Origin: Sambucus nigra
Lineage: Eukaryota; Streptophyta; Magnoliopsida; Dipsacales; Adoxaceae
Length of the DNA: 64,000 nucleotides
Direction of reading: 5' to 3'
Assembly (NCBI GenBank): GCA_949130495.1
Contig: OX422211.1
Span: forward strand, 533,358,017 to 533,422,016
Part shown: one piece after another, positions 12,211 through 22,554 of the stretch
Position numbering within the stretch: position 1 is the first letter of the stretch
Layout of the letters: each line of letters opens with the position of its first letter
Translations under genes and position numbers: made by a program
Notes under the pieces: generated by a model
Seen by the model: the letters and a program-made list of their open reading frames with translations, nothing else
Told to the model about the DNA's origin: nothing
Database searches by the model: none

Positions 12211-12229
12211 GATACCAAAAATGGCACCA
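12211..12229 (-). other. Primer-binding site of the Tat element
   Basis: On the minus strand TGGTGCCATTTTTGGTATC begins one base after the LTR terminus. The TGG start and position fit a PBS. The exact tRNA is unclear, since TGGCGCC-type sites are more usual for Tat elements and this one may be mutated. Confidence 0.55.
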
Positions 12230-12230
12230 C

Positions 12231-13073
12231 TGAGTCACAGATGTAAGAAGCTCAAACATGTATATAATAATGGCAGTAAACACACAATATAACAGTAGAT
12301 AAAGAGGTGAGGCGAAGAGGATGAACACCTGAATTTAAGTGATTCAGCCAGATCCTACATCCACTTTATGTGTGTGTGTATGTGTGTGAGTGAAATCCAT
12401 TAACAAATATAGCAAAAATGGTCTGGGTTACAACACTCAAGCTTTCTCTCTCTTCTAGATACAAATGATCAGAGTTTTAGCCAGATGTTTAATTAAGCGA
12501 TCCCTTATAATAAATAAGATGAGATGTATTTATAGTGTCTTAGGGGTGTATTACACCCCTAAACATGCAATAAACATGTACAAAATGTTCCCAGCCAATA
12601 AGGAGAAGTCAGTTGTCTCCTCCATATGTGAGTCATGATGATAAAATATTCCCTCACGTGAGAGAATGATCTGGGTATAAATGTTTCAGCTCACGTGTGT
12701 CACACATCCACCCGCACATCTCCATGCATCTCCCAATGCATGCGCTTTGTCATTAATGTGACCTCGGCCGGCCATATTGGCCGAGGATAGATTCATAGAC
12801 CTTTGAACCACTGAGGAGTTAACACCCGTGATGTTTATTCATCTCGGCCTATCCATTTAGTCTTGGTCAAAGCCGAGGACGTGGATATACAATCACTAGG
12901 AACGATGTCGGTAGCTCTTACTTGGACAGTGTCAAAGGCCATGGTCGGGGCATCTAAGTCAGTGTTGGCCGAGTCTTATCAGGCCAAGTCATAATATCTC
13001 ACTTTTGGATCATCGCTGAGGGCCAGCTATGGTCGAGGTTTCATGTTATAGATGAGGTGATACTTGGCATATC
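12231..13073 (-). repeat. 5' LTR of the Tat element, copy 1
   Basis: The terminus at the PBS side is TG(AGTCACAG) at 12231 on the plus strand. The far terminus, near CATATCGCA at about 13073, is an estimate. The LTR holds a TATA box on the minus strand (12527-12535), a GT-rich microsatellite at 12370-12390, and CACGTG-type motifs near 12656 and 12690. The same LTR recurs at 23354-24196. Confidence 0.6.
12527..12535 (-). promoter_or_regulatory. TATA box in the Tat LTR
   Basis: CTATAAATA on the minus strand lies inside the LTR about 300 bp upstream of its PBS-side end, the expected place for the U3 promoter. The same motif is preserved in the duplicated LTR at about 23650. Confidence 0.55.
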
Positions 13074-13339
13074 GCAATTTATCTAAACTAAAAATTTTGT
13101 GCAAGATTACAAAACTCTGTCGAAAGATTGGATTTCTCTAAACCAATAATGCACTTCATTAACAAGGGGAGAAAATTAATACCTAATAAGTCATAATGAA
13201 AATATAAATAAAACCTTTTCCCAAATATAAACGTTTCATCATCCCACATAAGCTACAAATTAAAAACATACATGACATACGCATCACTACTTTTCATGCA
13301 TATAAATTATCTACACCCATACATGTTGTATTAACCATC
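13074..13339. other. Intergenic stretch, nothing recognised
   Basis: This AT-rich sequence lies between the Tat LTR and the copia-like remnant. It has no coding frame and no clear repeat beyond its duplicate at about 24197-24462. Confidence 0.4.
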
Positions 13340-15030
13340 ATTGCAGCTAGTACCCCACCATTTTCGATAATGATGAAGGGGGAGAAATATGATGGGAGAA
13401 AAAGTGGTGCTACAACAAGAGGGGATAAAAATGGCTTTTCAAAATACATGTTTCAAAGCAAGGGGGAGACTTTTAACCTTTTTCTCGAACTATATCAATT
13501 GTATTGTCATCATAAAAAAGGAGAGATTATGAAACCAAATATATTTCAACCAAACAAGATTTTGTATGATGACATCACAATTAATATAAGATCACATTTC
13601 ACTATCTTCTCTCTAATGTACTTAAGATGAAAGCAATCACTCAATACATTATGAGATATGTTACAAGGAACACACCATCCATGAAAACATGCGAGTATAT
13701 CCAAGAAACACAATGAAGATCTCATACATTACAATGAAGATACAAAGAAATCATCAACCCCTGACAAAGTTCATATATAATGCAACAAGAGAAGTCCAAA
13801 GTCCAACCATGAATTTTAATCTCGACCAGTCACACAACCAATATCATTATCATAATCACACAACCTATGAAGACTAAGCGCAAGCTAGCATCACATCACA
13901 TAAATGAGCATTTCATGACTCAAACAATCGAGAAGATTATTCAAAAAATAAGGAGATCATTAACCAGTTTCTTATTGTACATTATGAACCGTTGTACAAA
14001 AGTAAAGTAACATGTTTATCCTTATATATGCTCAAAACATATTCATCCAAACCCACCCTAAGGCTCCCTAAATCTTACCAAATGAATGGCCAAAAACCTT
14101 ATATCATATGGCCTAAGAACAATGAGGTTTAGTCGACTAAAACTTTTATTCGTCGATTAAAAGTAAAAGTTTAGTCAACTAAATTTTTTGGGAAATCCCA
14201 CTAAAACAGGCCAACTTGAAACCAATGGAGGCTTATTTGACTAAACCTCAAGTTTAGTCGACTAAAAGTGACCGAGATATTTTAAAAATGTGTTTGGTAA
14301 AATTTTTGAATGTTTTATCCTAATACACTGACCTTTACCAACATTTGCTTGACTTTTGACACTGTAAATAAACCTTCATATCAAATAACCAATCCTCAAC
14401 CAAAGCTTGTGTCATCCTACTTGATCTTTATAAGAAAGAAACCAAGTAACTTAAACCCATTTTCATTTATGTGAGATTCAAAATCAAATCTCCATTATAG
14501 AAAAACTCCATTGAAGTAAAGATTCAAACTTCAAACTTACTCTATCCAAGATTCTAACAAAATGCCATGAGTTCCAAGAAATCAAAACCTAGTTTATCCA
14601 AGATACGGACTCCAAACCCATTTAAGCCAAGTTCTTGATAATGCTAAAAATGATGCATTTATAGAGAAAGAAAGTTCGACCCATTTCACAAGATTGGTTT
14701 TAAATAATAAACCCAACAAATCGAAAAATCCAATTATGTTTCAAAGTGATTTAATCATAAAGTCTTTGTTGAACCAAGTTATCCCAAAACAAAATGTGTG
14801 CTCAGATTTTAAAACATAAATATCCTAAGACATATATCCAAACTTAAATACCCCCTTGAGCAAAATACATTGGATCACTTCTTTGTTTACTTTTCTAGAA
14901 AGAGAAACTAAACCCATTTTACCATTGTGTCAGTAAAGCAAATTTTCTTTACATTTTGGTTACAAATATTATTACTTGTGATTGTGGTAAAATTCATTGC
15001 ATCTTCTTGATCAATAGTATCATTATTGCA
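13340..15030 (+). mobile_element. Possible Sirevirus-like Ty1/copia 3' remnant, copy 1
   Basis: Runs such as AAGGGGGAGAAATATG, CAAGGGGGAGAC and TTGTCATCATAAAAAAGGAG resemble the purine-rich end of plant Sireviruses just before the 3' LTR. Downstream, 14128-14266 holds several copies of the perfect palindrome TTTAGTCGACTAAA and close variants, like palindrome clusters in copia LTRs. No pol protein remains; short open frames at 13370-13630 and 13689-13877 have no recognisable product. The assignment rests on sequence style only. Copy 1 holds the empty insertion site GAGAT (13953-13957) of the element at 25080. Confidence 0.35.
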
Positions 15031-16968
15031 GGTAGTCACGGTGTTTAAATATCTTGGGTTATTATCGAACTTAGGGAATATGACGAATGCTCGTGATGAT
15101 GAATAGGATAATCGATTAACCCTATGAATGACTCAGAGTAAGAAAGGAAAAGATGATATTTATTTTCTGACTTGACCTATTAACTAATGAAATTTAAATT
15201 TAAGCAATGACTAAACTACGTGTGCAGTAAGAACTAAATTAAACTTTAAATATATATGAGAAAATAGAGTCAAGATACACTCCCCCAAACCGTTGGTAAT
15301 TGAATAGAACATAAAATCTTTAAAAATCTTATTCTCCATTCTAAGAGACATCAAAGACATTCTAAGCATTCGATATATGAGGAATTTACTCTGCACAGTA
15401 TCAAGTCAAGAAATTTATTTAACTGGGATGAGAAATTAACAAGAAGCTAGTTGCACCCTTAAACGTTTCGGTTACCTAGGGCAAATGAAATTAAAAGACC
15501 TATAACCTTTATCTTGATAAAGTTCAAACCTTTTAATGAAGGACTACTTTTTATTCACTTTTAAATCCATATATATTACCTAGATTGAGTTCGTTTACCC
15601 CAACCCTTTAGAAATCTAGCCTGACATGATAAAACTATAACTAATCATGATAACTACGTTGCACAAAATCATTCTTATGTGAAAATTTTAATCAAACCTA
15701 TAAAAGAGACTTATAACTAAGAAATAATGAATTATCATACAAAAAGATGAGAGAAATTTAAAGTCATAAAGAAACTATAATTGTATTGAAGAAAACTCTT
15801 GAATTCGATGTAAAAGATGAATAATTGATGAAGAAGATTGATCCTATGGCTCTTGCCTTCAAGAAGCTCTCAAAACCATGTAAAACCTAACTCTCTAATG
15901 TCTTGTGTTACAATAGAATATATATCTCACGTTTTGTAAAGTTTTTGCACCATGCACAACTCTTATTTTAAGAAATATTAATTTGAAATCCGTCACGCCG
16001 AATCGATTTGAAAATTTCCTTCTTCACTGGTCGAACTGGTTCGCTGATTCCATTATGTTGAGATGGTAATGAGTCTTGATCTTTGATTCGGTTTGGCTTT
16101 TCCAATTTACAGAACCGGCCCCCTTATTTTTCCATCAGTTAGTTTTTCCTTTTCTAGTGAGGGGAACCGATTTTGTTACACTTCTGACGGTTCAGTTCTT
16201 TGGATTTTTTCTTCCTTTTCTCTTTGATTTCTTCTCAACTTTGAAGCTTCATAACTTTGCAATAGGGACTTGGATTTGGATCTCATTTCTTCCCTCACGC
16301 TTTTGGACTTAAGGTCTTCAACTTCTTTTCAGGTTCCACATCCGAACTCTAGATGTAAAATTACTCTTTTACCCTTGACTTTTTTCTTTTATTTCTTTCT
16401 TGATTTTTGAGTTTTCTCTTGTCTTCACTTGCATAAAATACCTGCAAAATGTAAGAGAAGTACACAAAACTCGATAAAATAGATAGAAGGTGTCTGTAGA
16501 AAGGATATGAGATAAATTAACTCAAATGACACTGCAGGGGGTAATAAAAGCCTATAAATTACGGGGATAGATATGAACAATTTTAAGCCTAATAAAACCC
16601 CACTAAATTTGAACTTTGATTGTCCCGAGCAATGTAAAAGAATCAATGAAAGGTTAAAACACTTAGAAAATATGTTATTGGGATAAAATGTCTCTTTCGC
16701 GGGGAATCGATTGCATTTAGCGCATGCAACAAGCCTTTAAACCCCTAGATTACCAAAGTAGAACGAGTGGTATCTCGTGAGAGTTTTCAGTGAACATACC
16801 CAAAAATTCATTTTCGACTCAAAGAAAAATCAAAATACCTAAAAATTGTATAATTTAAACTCTCCAAAAACAGTCACCGTAAATTTATATTCAAGAGTCT
16901 CAATTTTTTGTGCGTGTGTGCGAAGTCAAAAATTTAACCGCTAATTTTTCCCGACTGATCATTACGTT
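15031..16968 (-). repeat. Athila-type LTR fragment, copy 1, part 1
   Basis: From about 15050 this aligns, with many substitutions, to the Athila 5' LTR at 47500-48958. Shared landmarks are TATCGAACT-AGGGAAT, ACACTCCCCCAAACCGTTGG, the TAAAAGACCTA block and ATACCTGCAAAATGTA. It continues after the CACTA insertion at 21561. No protein is encoded; short open frames on either strand are chance. Confidence 0.75.
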
Positions 16969-16989
16969 CACTACACCAAATCTGCCGAA

Positions 16990-17290
16990 TTGTAATGGTC
17001 ATTGACCTTGAGAAGTTGGACTTGTCAAGGTCAATGATCGTGATAATTTGGGGCGAGGCAACTTTTTTTGTCACGGATGTGTCACGGTCATTGACCATGA
17101 TAAGTTCGTAAGAATTATCACGGTCGTGTCACGGTCTCGGACCATAACACGTTTAGTCACGGTTAATAAACGTGACAAAGTCTTGTACCCTTTTAAAAAA
17201 ATTATCATGGTCATTGACAGTGGCAAGACCGTGACAAAATTTATCACGGTCTTGTCACGATCAATGACCGTGACAATTATGGGCAAAATT
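16990..17290. repeat. CACTA subterminal palindromic repeats, left end copy 1
   Basis: Several direct and inverted copies of TCACGGTCATTGACCGTGA-type words, often as half sites (GTCACGGTC, TGACCGTGACAA), cluster here and again at 21368-21515. Subterminal repeats are the known binding sites for the second CACTA protein in En/Spm. The palindromic layout is specific to this family. Confidence 0.85.
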
Positions 17291-17435
17291 GAAAAAAAAA
17301 TCTGTTGGGCAGTATGGCCACTGCCACTGCCCAGCATTATATTTGTACCTGTTATATCAACATTGTACCTGTTCAAACATCATATATCCAAATAAACTAG
17401 AGATAACACAAATATAAATTCAAAATAGAAACTAT

Positions 17436-17794
17436 TTGAGAACAAACAGCATCACCATCAATTATCTCAAATCTACAAACTATTTAGCTAGAAAAGTGAT
17501 TTTGTATCGCGACGCTCGTGGACACCTCCTTATCCTTCCCTTCTCGTCCGAAGAGCCACATAAGTATCGAGCATATGTGGCCTACCCTCAGGGCCACTCC
17601 CTGTTCCCTGAAATAAAATAAAGTAAAATTAGTATCCACCCCGCAAATATAGATAAATATAAATATAAATTGAAATTGAAATCGAAATCGAAATTGACAT
17701 ATAAATATAAATACATTACCTGTAGTGTCACCCAAACAGCTAACTAGAGCTCATATGCAACCTCCTTCCAACTAGTGTACCCCGGGCAATCGTG
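17436..17794 (-). other. CACTA interior, possible residual exon region
   Basis: A minus-strand frame covers 17484-17735, but half of it translates a hexamer-like AAATTG/AAATCG run (17668-17700) into F/R/Q/I. Sequence near 17720 (ACAG followed by GTAATG on the minus strand) could be a splice donor and TTATTTCAG near 17610 an acceptor. No protein family is recognised. Confidence 0.25.
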
Positions 17795-18064
17795 TCAAAT
17801 GTAATTCCCTTCATATCTGAACACTAAGATAGGCCATAATCCTATGGAGTTATGCTCTGCAAATTCCTTCCAACCGTTATGTAGCCAAAAATCAGCAGTT
17901 GAAGTTGTCAATTCCAGCTTCCAATGGTCTCCCATGTTTTGCTAGAGGTTCCAAGTGGTGGGGTATGGAAAGTGTAATTGACAACTTCAACTAGTGAAGT
18001 TTGGATACATAACGGTTGGGAGGAATTTGCAGAGCATAGGATTATGGCATTTCTTAGTGTTCGG
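17795..18064. pseudogene. Captured B3-domain gene fragment as inverted repeat, copy 1
   Basis: The left arm (17795-17935, minus strand) translates as GDHWKLELTTSTADFWLH, then NGWKEFAEHNSIG and LWPILVFRYEGNYI before a stop. This is the core of a plant B3 DNA-binding domain of the REM type (W-x-V/L-x-L, NGWxEF, LVFRYEGN). The right arm (17960-18064, plus strand) repeats the same coding sequence in inverse orientation, with an 8-bp deletion and, in this copy, a stop in WKV*LTT. The arms are about 90% identical over about 105 bp around a short spacer, so a read-through RNA would fold into a long hairpin. B3 identity is by eye. Confidence 0.75.
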
Positions 18065-18124
18065 ATAGACGAAGAGATTCAGTCTCCTCTCCACAAATAG
18101 GACACCCCAAATAACTATGTACTA
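18065..18124. repeat. 60-bp duplicate of a transposase segment
   Basis: These 60 bp match 20327-20386 in the transposase gene at 57 of 60 positions by eye. The source encodes the GCPICGEETESLRLYS zinc-like motif. The duplicate abuts the right B3 arm exactly, so it was probably joined during the same rearrangement. Confidence 0.85.
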
Positions 18125-18286
18125 ATCACCTATTAAAGGTAAGAAGCGTATATCCATGGATTAGTATAAACAAAACTTAGATGTAGTTGGAATATTTATG
18201 TATTAATCTCCTCTCCACACACGCACACTACACAATAGTGAAAATGATAAGGTGCAAATCAATTAAAAGCATTAAAAATGGATGTT

Positions 18287-21200
18287 TCAGTACAAATTGA
18301 AATATTTATTACAAATTGAAAATTGTTTCAAATTCGGGTTATCATAAAAAATGGATTGATATTCGGTAGGAGTAGCCAAGTCATCCACACTACTATTTAG
18401 ACGCCTTGGAGCGTGTTGGACAATTGACCACGGCTCGTTGTTGATATACTCCGAATAAAACACTTGCTTAACCTTTTGAAATGCACAAATAAACGGCTCA
18501 TCGCTCACGTGGTCGTTGCTCTTCAACTTGGACAAGTCAACCATGATCAAATTGGTGACATGATCAACTTTACAAGCATTTTTATCCTCAACTCTTACCC
18601 AGTCACAGTAAAATACAACCTCTTTAAAGCTTATATAATCCAATTCAAATATATTTTGGATTACACCATAGTAAGTCATTTCAGCTTCAACGAGGTTTTT
18701 ATCTTTTGCGCTCGCTCGAAAGAAAGTAAGAGCCTTGTATGAAATTCTCAAGTTCTGTACATTTGTACTTTCCTCGTACACTTTAGCGCCGAAAAAGGTA
18801 ACCGTTCAATCGATACTTTTTGTACTCTTGTGCCATGAACAAGGGTCCAGTGGCTAGACGAGCAAGCCTTGATGTAGCATCACCCGTCTTTAGGAGCTGA
18901 GAATATAGATAAATTAATTATATTAGTGGTAAAATTTGAGTGTAATGTAATGTTATATAACGACTATTTTCATTATAATTACCTCCTGTGTCAACCATAG
19001 ACTAAATTCGTTGTCTGATTGTACCATTATTTTTCGTCTTTTATTGTTCTCACAGGCTTCATATTTTCTGCATATTACAAAATTAATCATCTATAAAATA
19101 ATCTAAAATAATGTTAAACATTATAATAATTGAAACTTACTTTTTCCATTCTTTGACATCTTCATGTGTGTCAAATAGATAACGAGCTACTTGTTCATGT
19201 TCCAAGCTCGTTAATTTCACTCGTTTTCCCATCACATGACCACCATCATCGACGAACTCATCAGTGTCATCAACGCTGGTCGAGTCAGGCATATATTCCC
19301 GAGTATATATTGATGACTCCACGGTGATGTATTCATCTGCAATTGATCCTACAATGTATCGCGTATTCTTGACGTAATCTTTAAAAACTTTCCTTAATCT
19401 TTCAAACGGATACATCCACTGATATCTAACTAGACCACAAAGAAGTGTCTCGTCACATAGGTGTACCAACAAGTGAACACTTATGTCAAAGAATGTTGGG
19501 GGAAAGTACTTATCCAATACACAAATCGCTTCGATCACAGCCAATTATGCGGCCCCTATGTGTTCTCGATTCACTACCTTCTCACACAAGAGGGAGAAGG
19601 TAATACTAATTTGCATAATAGCCCTACGCAAATCCTTGTGCTTAGAGAAACAATGCTTAAACAATAGAGGAACCAATTGCATGATCACCTGCCAATTGTG
19701 GGACTTACACTTATGTAAATCATGAGTAGCATAATTCACAATCCTTTGCAAGTTGGACGAAAAAGTAAATGGGCCCTTCAAATTATACATTGTGTCTAGA
19801 AGCACCTTCCTTTTCCCACTCGCCAAAGTAAACGCACCAGGGGGAGTTATTATCCTTCCCCTACTATCTTCTTTCAACCATAGTTGTGGCTCAAGTTTTA
19901 ACGATTTAAGGTCTTTTCTTGCATTTTCTCCATCCTTCGAATGACTCCCCCCAAGGCAAGTACCCACAATATGTTCAGCGAAGTTCTTCTATGTATGCAT
20001 CACATCCAATACATGGCGCACCGGGTTATTCTTCCAATAAGGCAAGTCAAATAAAATTGACCTCCGAGACCATACCTTTCTTATCTCAGTTTCATTCCCA
20101 GTTGGGGTTTTCTTATGCTTGACGTTCTTAAATTTAGGATTCCTACCTGGCATATTAGGGCCACATTCATAAGATTTACTTTCAATTTCTGAACCCAAAA
20201 TTTGTCTCGGCGGTAGCCTATGTTCAACTCCGCCTAATAAAAAATGGAACCTTTCTCAGATCTGAAACTATGAGCTGGGGGTAAAAAACCTCCTGTGGAG
20301 ATGGTATACATTTTTTAAGCTAGAGTATAGACGAAGAGATTCAGTCTCTTCTCCACAAATAGGACACCCCGAATAACCATGTACTACACAACCGGATAAT
20401 GTCCCATAAGCTGGAAAATCATGAATTGCCCACATCAACATAGCTTTCAGTGTAAACTCTTCTTTTCTAAAAGAGTAAAATGATTGCACACCCTCTTCCC
20501 ACAACTCATTTAATTCTTTTACCAAAGGAGCCAGGTAGACGTCAATGTCATCACTTGGTGCCTTTGGCCCAGGTATCAACAAAGCCATCATAAAAAATTC
20601 AGGTCTCATACATTGTGAAGGAGGGAGGTTGAGTGGGGATAGAATCACTGGCCATACACTTTGATTGGTGCTTAGATTTCCAAATGGATTGAAACCATCT
20701 ATTGATATAGCCAAACGAATGTTACATTATTCTCGAGCAAAATCGGGATACTCAAAATTCATCCTCCGCCAGGCAGTAGAATCAATAGGATGACGCATGA
20801 TATTACCCCTTACTTCTGCCCTAGCATGCCAAGTCATTGCCTCTGTAATTCATGGTACTGTGAAAAATCACTTTAATCTAGGCCCAACGGGAAAATATTT
20901 CAATACTTTTTTAGGCACTTTTGAGCTTGTGCTTCCTTACTAGTAGATTGGACATATATAGGTTCATCGCATATCGGACAACGATCGAGATTTTCATACT
21001 CCTTTCGGTATAGTATGCAGTCATACACACAACCATGAATCAATTCATACTTTATTCCCAAACCTTTCAAATTGTTTTTCATAACAAGATAGCTATTTAG
21101 AAGTGTATTCACCTTGGGTAATAAGCCCTTCACCCATTTCAAAATTCATGTCACGCTATTGCCAGACAAACCGTACTGCATCTTCAAACTGTGCAAAATA

Positions 21201-21370
21201 AACATGGCATGTAAATTTGTTTGATCTTTCTCACAGCGAGAGTATAACCATTGGGTCGCCTTGAATTTTAAACTTTGGTAGTCATCGTCAAGTTTTATCA
21301 TGTTATCTTCATGAGCACTTGAATCTTCTACATCATCAGTAACCTCATTCTCCTCTGCTTCATAAAGAAT
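18287..21370 (-). pseudogene. CACTA TNP2-type transposase, copy 1
   Basis: TNP2 cuts and rejoins the transposon ends. On the minus strand the order is CEKDQTNLHAMFILHSLKMQ, then YDCILYRKEYENLDRCPICDE (zinc-like), then DGFNPFGNLSTNQSVWPV and MRPEFFMMALLIPGPK. Next come CPICGEE, and DUF4218-like KYFPPTFFDISVHLLVHLCD with VRYQWMYPFERL. A DUF4216-like tail at 18287-18781 has VFYCDWVR and VDLSKLKS. Relative to copy 2, this copy has two extra stops: TGA at about 21149 (GGA in copy 2) and TAA at 19547 (AAA in copy 2). Other stops are shared or at exon gaps. The start codon is uncertain. Confidence 0.9.
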
Positions 21371-21515
21371 TGTCACGGTCATTGACCATGACAAGTAAAT
21401 TTGTCACGGACTTGTCACGGTCAATGACCGTGATAATTCTTTGTCACGATCGTGTCAACGTCATTGACCGTGACACAAAATGCGTGTTTGTTATCAGGGT
21501 CAATGACCTTGACAA
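21368..21515. repeat. CACTA subterminal palindromic repeats, right end copy 1
   Basis: At least four GTCACGGTCA / TGACCGTGAC half sites in direct and inverted orientation occupy 150 bp just inside the right terminus, mirroring the left cluster. The transposase start region overlaps this cluster. Confidence 0.85.
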
Positions 21516-21560
21516 GGGTGGCCGGCTAAAAGGTGATAATTTGGTCATTTTGGTGTAGTG

Positions 21561-22531
21561 GTTACTTTTTCAAAAATTCGTTTTGATTTAAATGCTCATG
21601 GAATACTCTAAAAAATGAATCACTTGGATTGTGGCTAGTTCTCTCTGTATGCGTGATATATAAGAGTAAACATAATGGACACAATTTCACGAACATGAAT
21701 TTGAAAGACCGATTGTTTATGATGAAAAGATCTCTTCATCGGAATACGGTCAATGGAAAAGGGGAGACATTGCCTCTTATTCACACCAATTAATCTCTCA
21801 TCTTATATTTTCGTGTCTTATCTCTCCTCGCGATAATTAATTTCAAAATTTGGACTCAGTTAGGACTTTCTCAGGTTATAAGGTGTATTGGGTAAATTTA
21901 GGAATGGTTGGGAAATTTGGAATTGGAAAATGATCTCATGATGTCCATTAGTGCTTTTTCAGGCTTTCGCTCATTTTTCTCTCCTTTTTTTTCAATTTTT
22001 TCACATTTTTCTCTTCTTGTTGTGTTTTTTGAGCATTTTTCTTTTTTTTTTTCATTCCCCTTTTTGTTCACTTTTCGGACGTAATTGATGACTGTTCAAT
22101 TTTCACAATTCAAGGCCAATTGGATTTTTTGGGGGTTACAAATGAAATTTGACAAATTAAATCGGTTCAATTGGGTTGCAAATGGATAATTTTTCACAAC
22201 TTTTTGTGGCTAATATTTTTGGGTAAGCAAATGATTGTATAACTTCATTTATCGGAATTACTCATTATTTTACCATATGCGCCTCGAGATTTGTTTAGTT
22301 TTGAGATATTTTAGCGTGTTTTCAAGACAACATCTCACACGTTTCCCATAACCGATCAAAATAAAGGAATCAAGATCCTCAAAGATTATTTTAAATGCTA
22401 AATTGAACTTTGAGTTAATCATTAACTCGAATTGATTTAAGTACTCACAAAAATCGATAGGCTCAAAATCTCACCGAGTTAATTAATCTCCACATTTATT
22501 CGTAAAGTCTTTAATTTTTATTCAATTTCCA
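21561..22531 (-). repeat. Athila-type LTR fragment, copy 1, part 2
   Basis: This is the continuation of the LTR after the CACTA target duplication GTT. It is non-coding, T-rich and cut at 22531 by the duplication junction. The full continuation exists only in copy 2 (40012-41174). Confidence 0.7.
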
Positions 22532-22554
22532 CATTAATCTCCACATTAATCTCC
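22532..22554. other. Templated filler at the tandem-duplication junction
   Basis: The 23 bp between the copies consist of the 12-bp word ATTAATCTCCAC in two consecutive copies, bounded by CA and CC. The same word (TTAATCTCCACA) occurs about 50 bp upstream at 22483-22496. Repetition of nearby sequence at a breakpoint is the signature of templated synthesis during end joining. Confidence 0.85.

Larger units (their letters stand above)
6140..13073 (-). mobile_element. Tat-lineage Ty3/gypsy retrotransposon, decayed
   Basis: On the minus strand the order is 5' LTR (12231-13073), PBS, gag, protease, RT, RNase H, a second archaeal-type RNase H (aRNH), then integrase. An aRNH between RNase H and integrase is diagnostic of the Tat clade. 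All domains contain stops and frameshifts. The 3' LTR is not found; the 159-bp array at 170-5900 is probably its 3' untranslated region, so the element may extend to the left edge or beyond. The 5' part (11432-13073) is repeated at 22555-24196 by a segmental tandem duplication. Confidence 0.85.
16969..21560 (-). mobile_element. CACTA (En/Spm) transposon, copy 1
   Basis: The element begins CACTACACCAAA and ends TTTTGGTGTAGTG, a 12-13-bp terminal inverted repeat with the family's CACTA start. It is flanked by the 3-bp target duplication GTT (16966-16968 and 21561-21563). Both ends carry subterminal palindromes. A TNP2-type transposase is read on the minus strand (18287-21370). An inverted pair of B3-domain gene fragments lies near the left end. 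The length is 4592 bp, the same as copy 2 at 35420-40011. The transposase is broken, so it is at best non-autonomous. Confidence 0.95.
11432..22531. repeat. Segmental tandem duplication, copy 1 (11.1 kb)
   Basis: The 11,100 bp from ACATGTGT at 11432 to TTCAATTTCCA at 22531 recur in the same orientation at 22555-40981, apart from a 7.3-kb insertion in the second copy. Contents in order are the end of Tat gag, the Tat LTR, the copia remnant, part of an Athila LTR and the CACTA element. A hand comparison of 15031-16968 with 33482-35419 found about 12 substitutions in 1938 bp. Confidence 0.95.

Noticed and set aside
16076..16312. Phenylalanine-rich 78-codon frame in the Athila LTR
   Set aside because: It is a T-rich LTR translation, repeated in the duplicated LTR and poorly kept in the 5' LTR at 48490. 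No signal beyond composition.
17048..17395. Overlapping open frames of 115 and 101 codons on opposite strands
   Set aside because: Both are read from the palindromic subterminal repeats, which is why they look alike on the two strands.
17795..18064. A functional B3 transcription factor gene
   Set aside because: Only the domain core is present, in two inverted and disrupted pieces inside a transposon.
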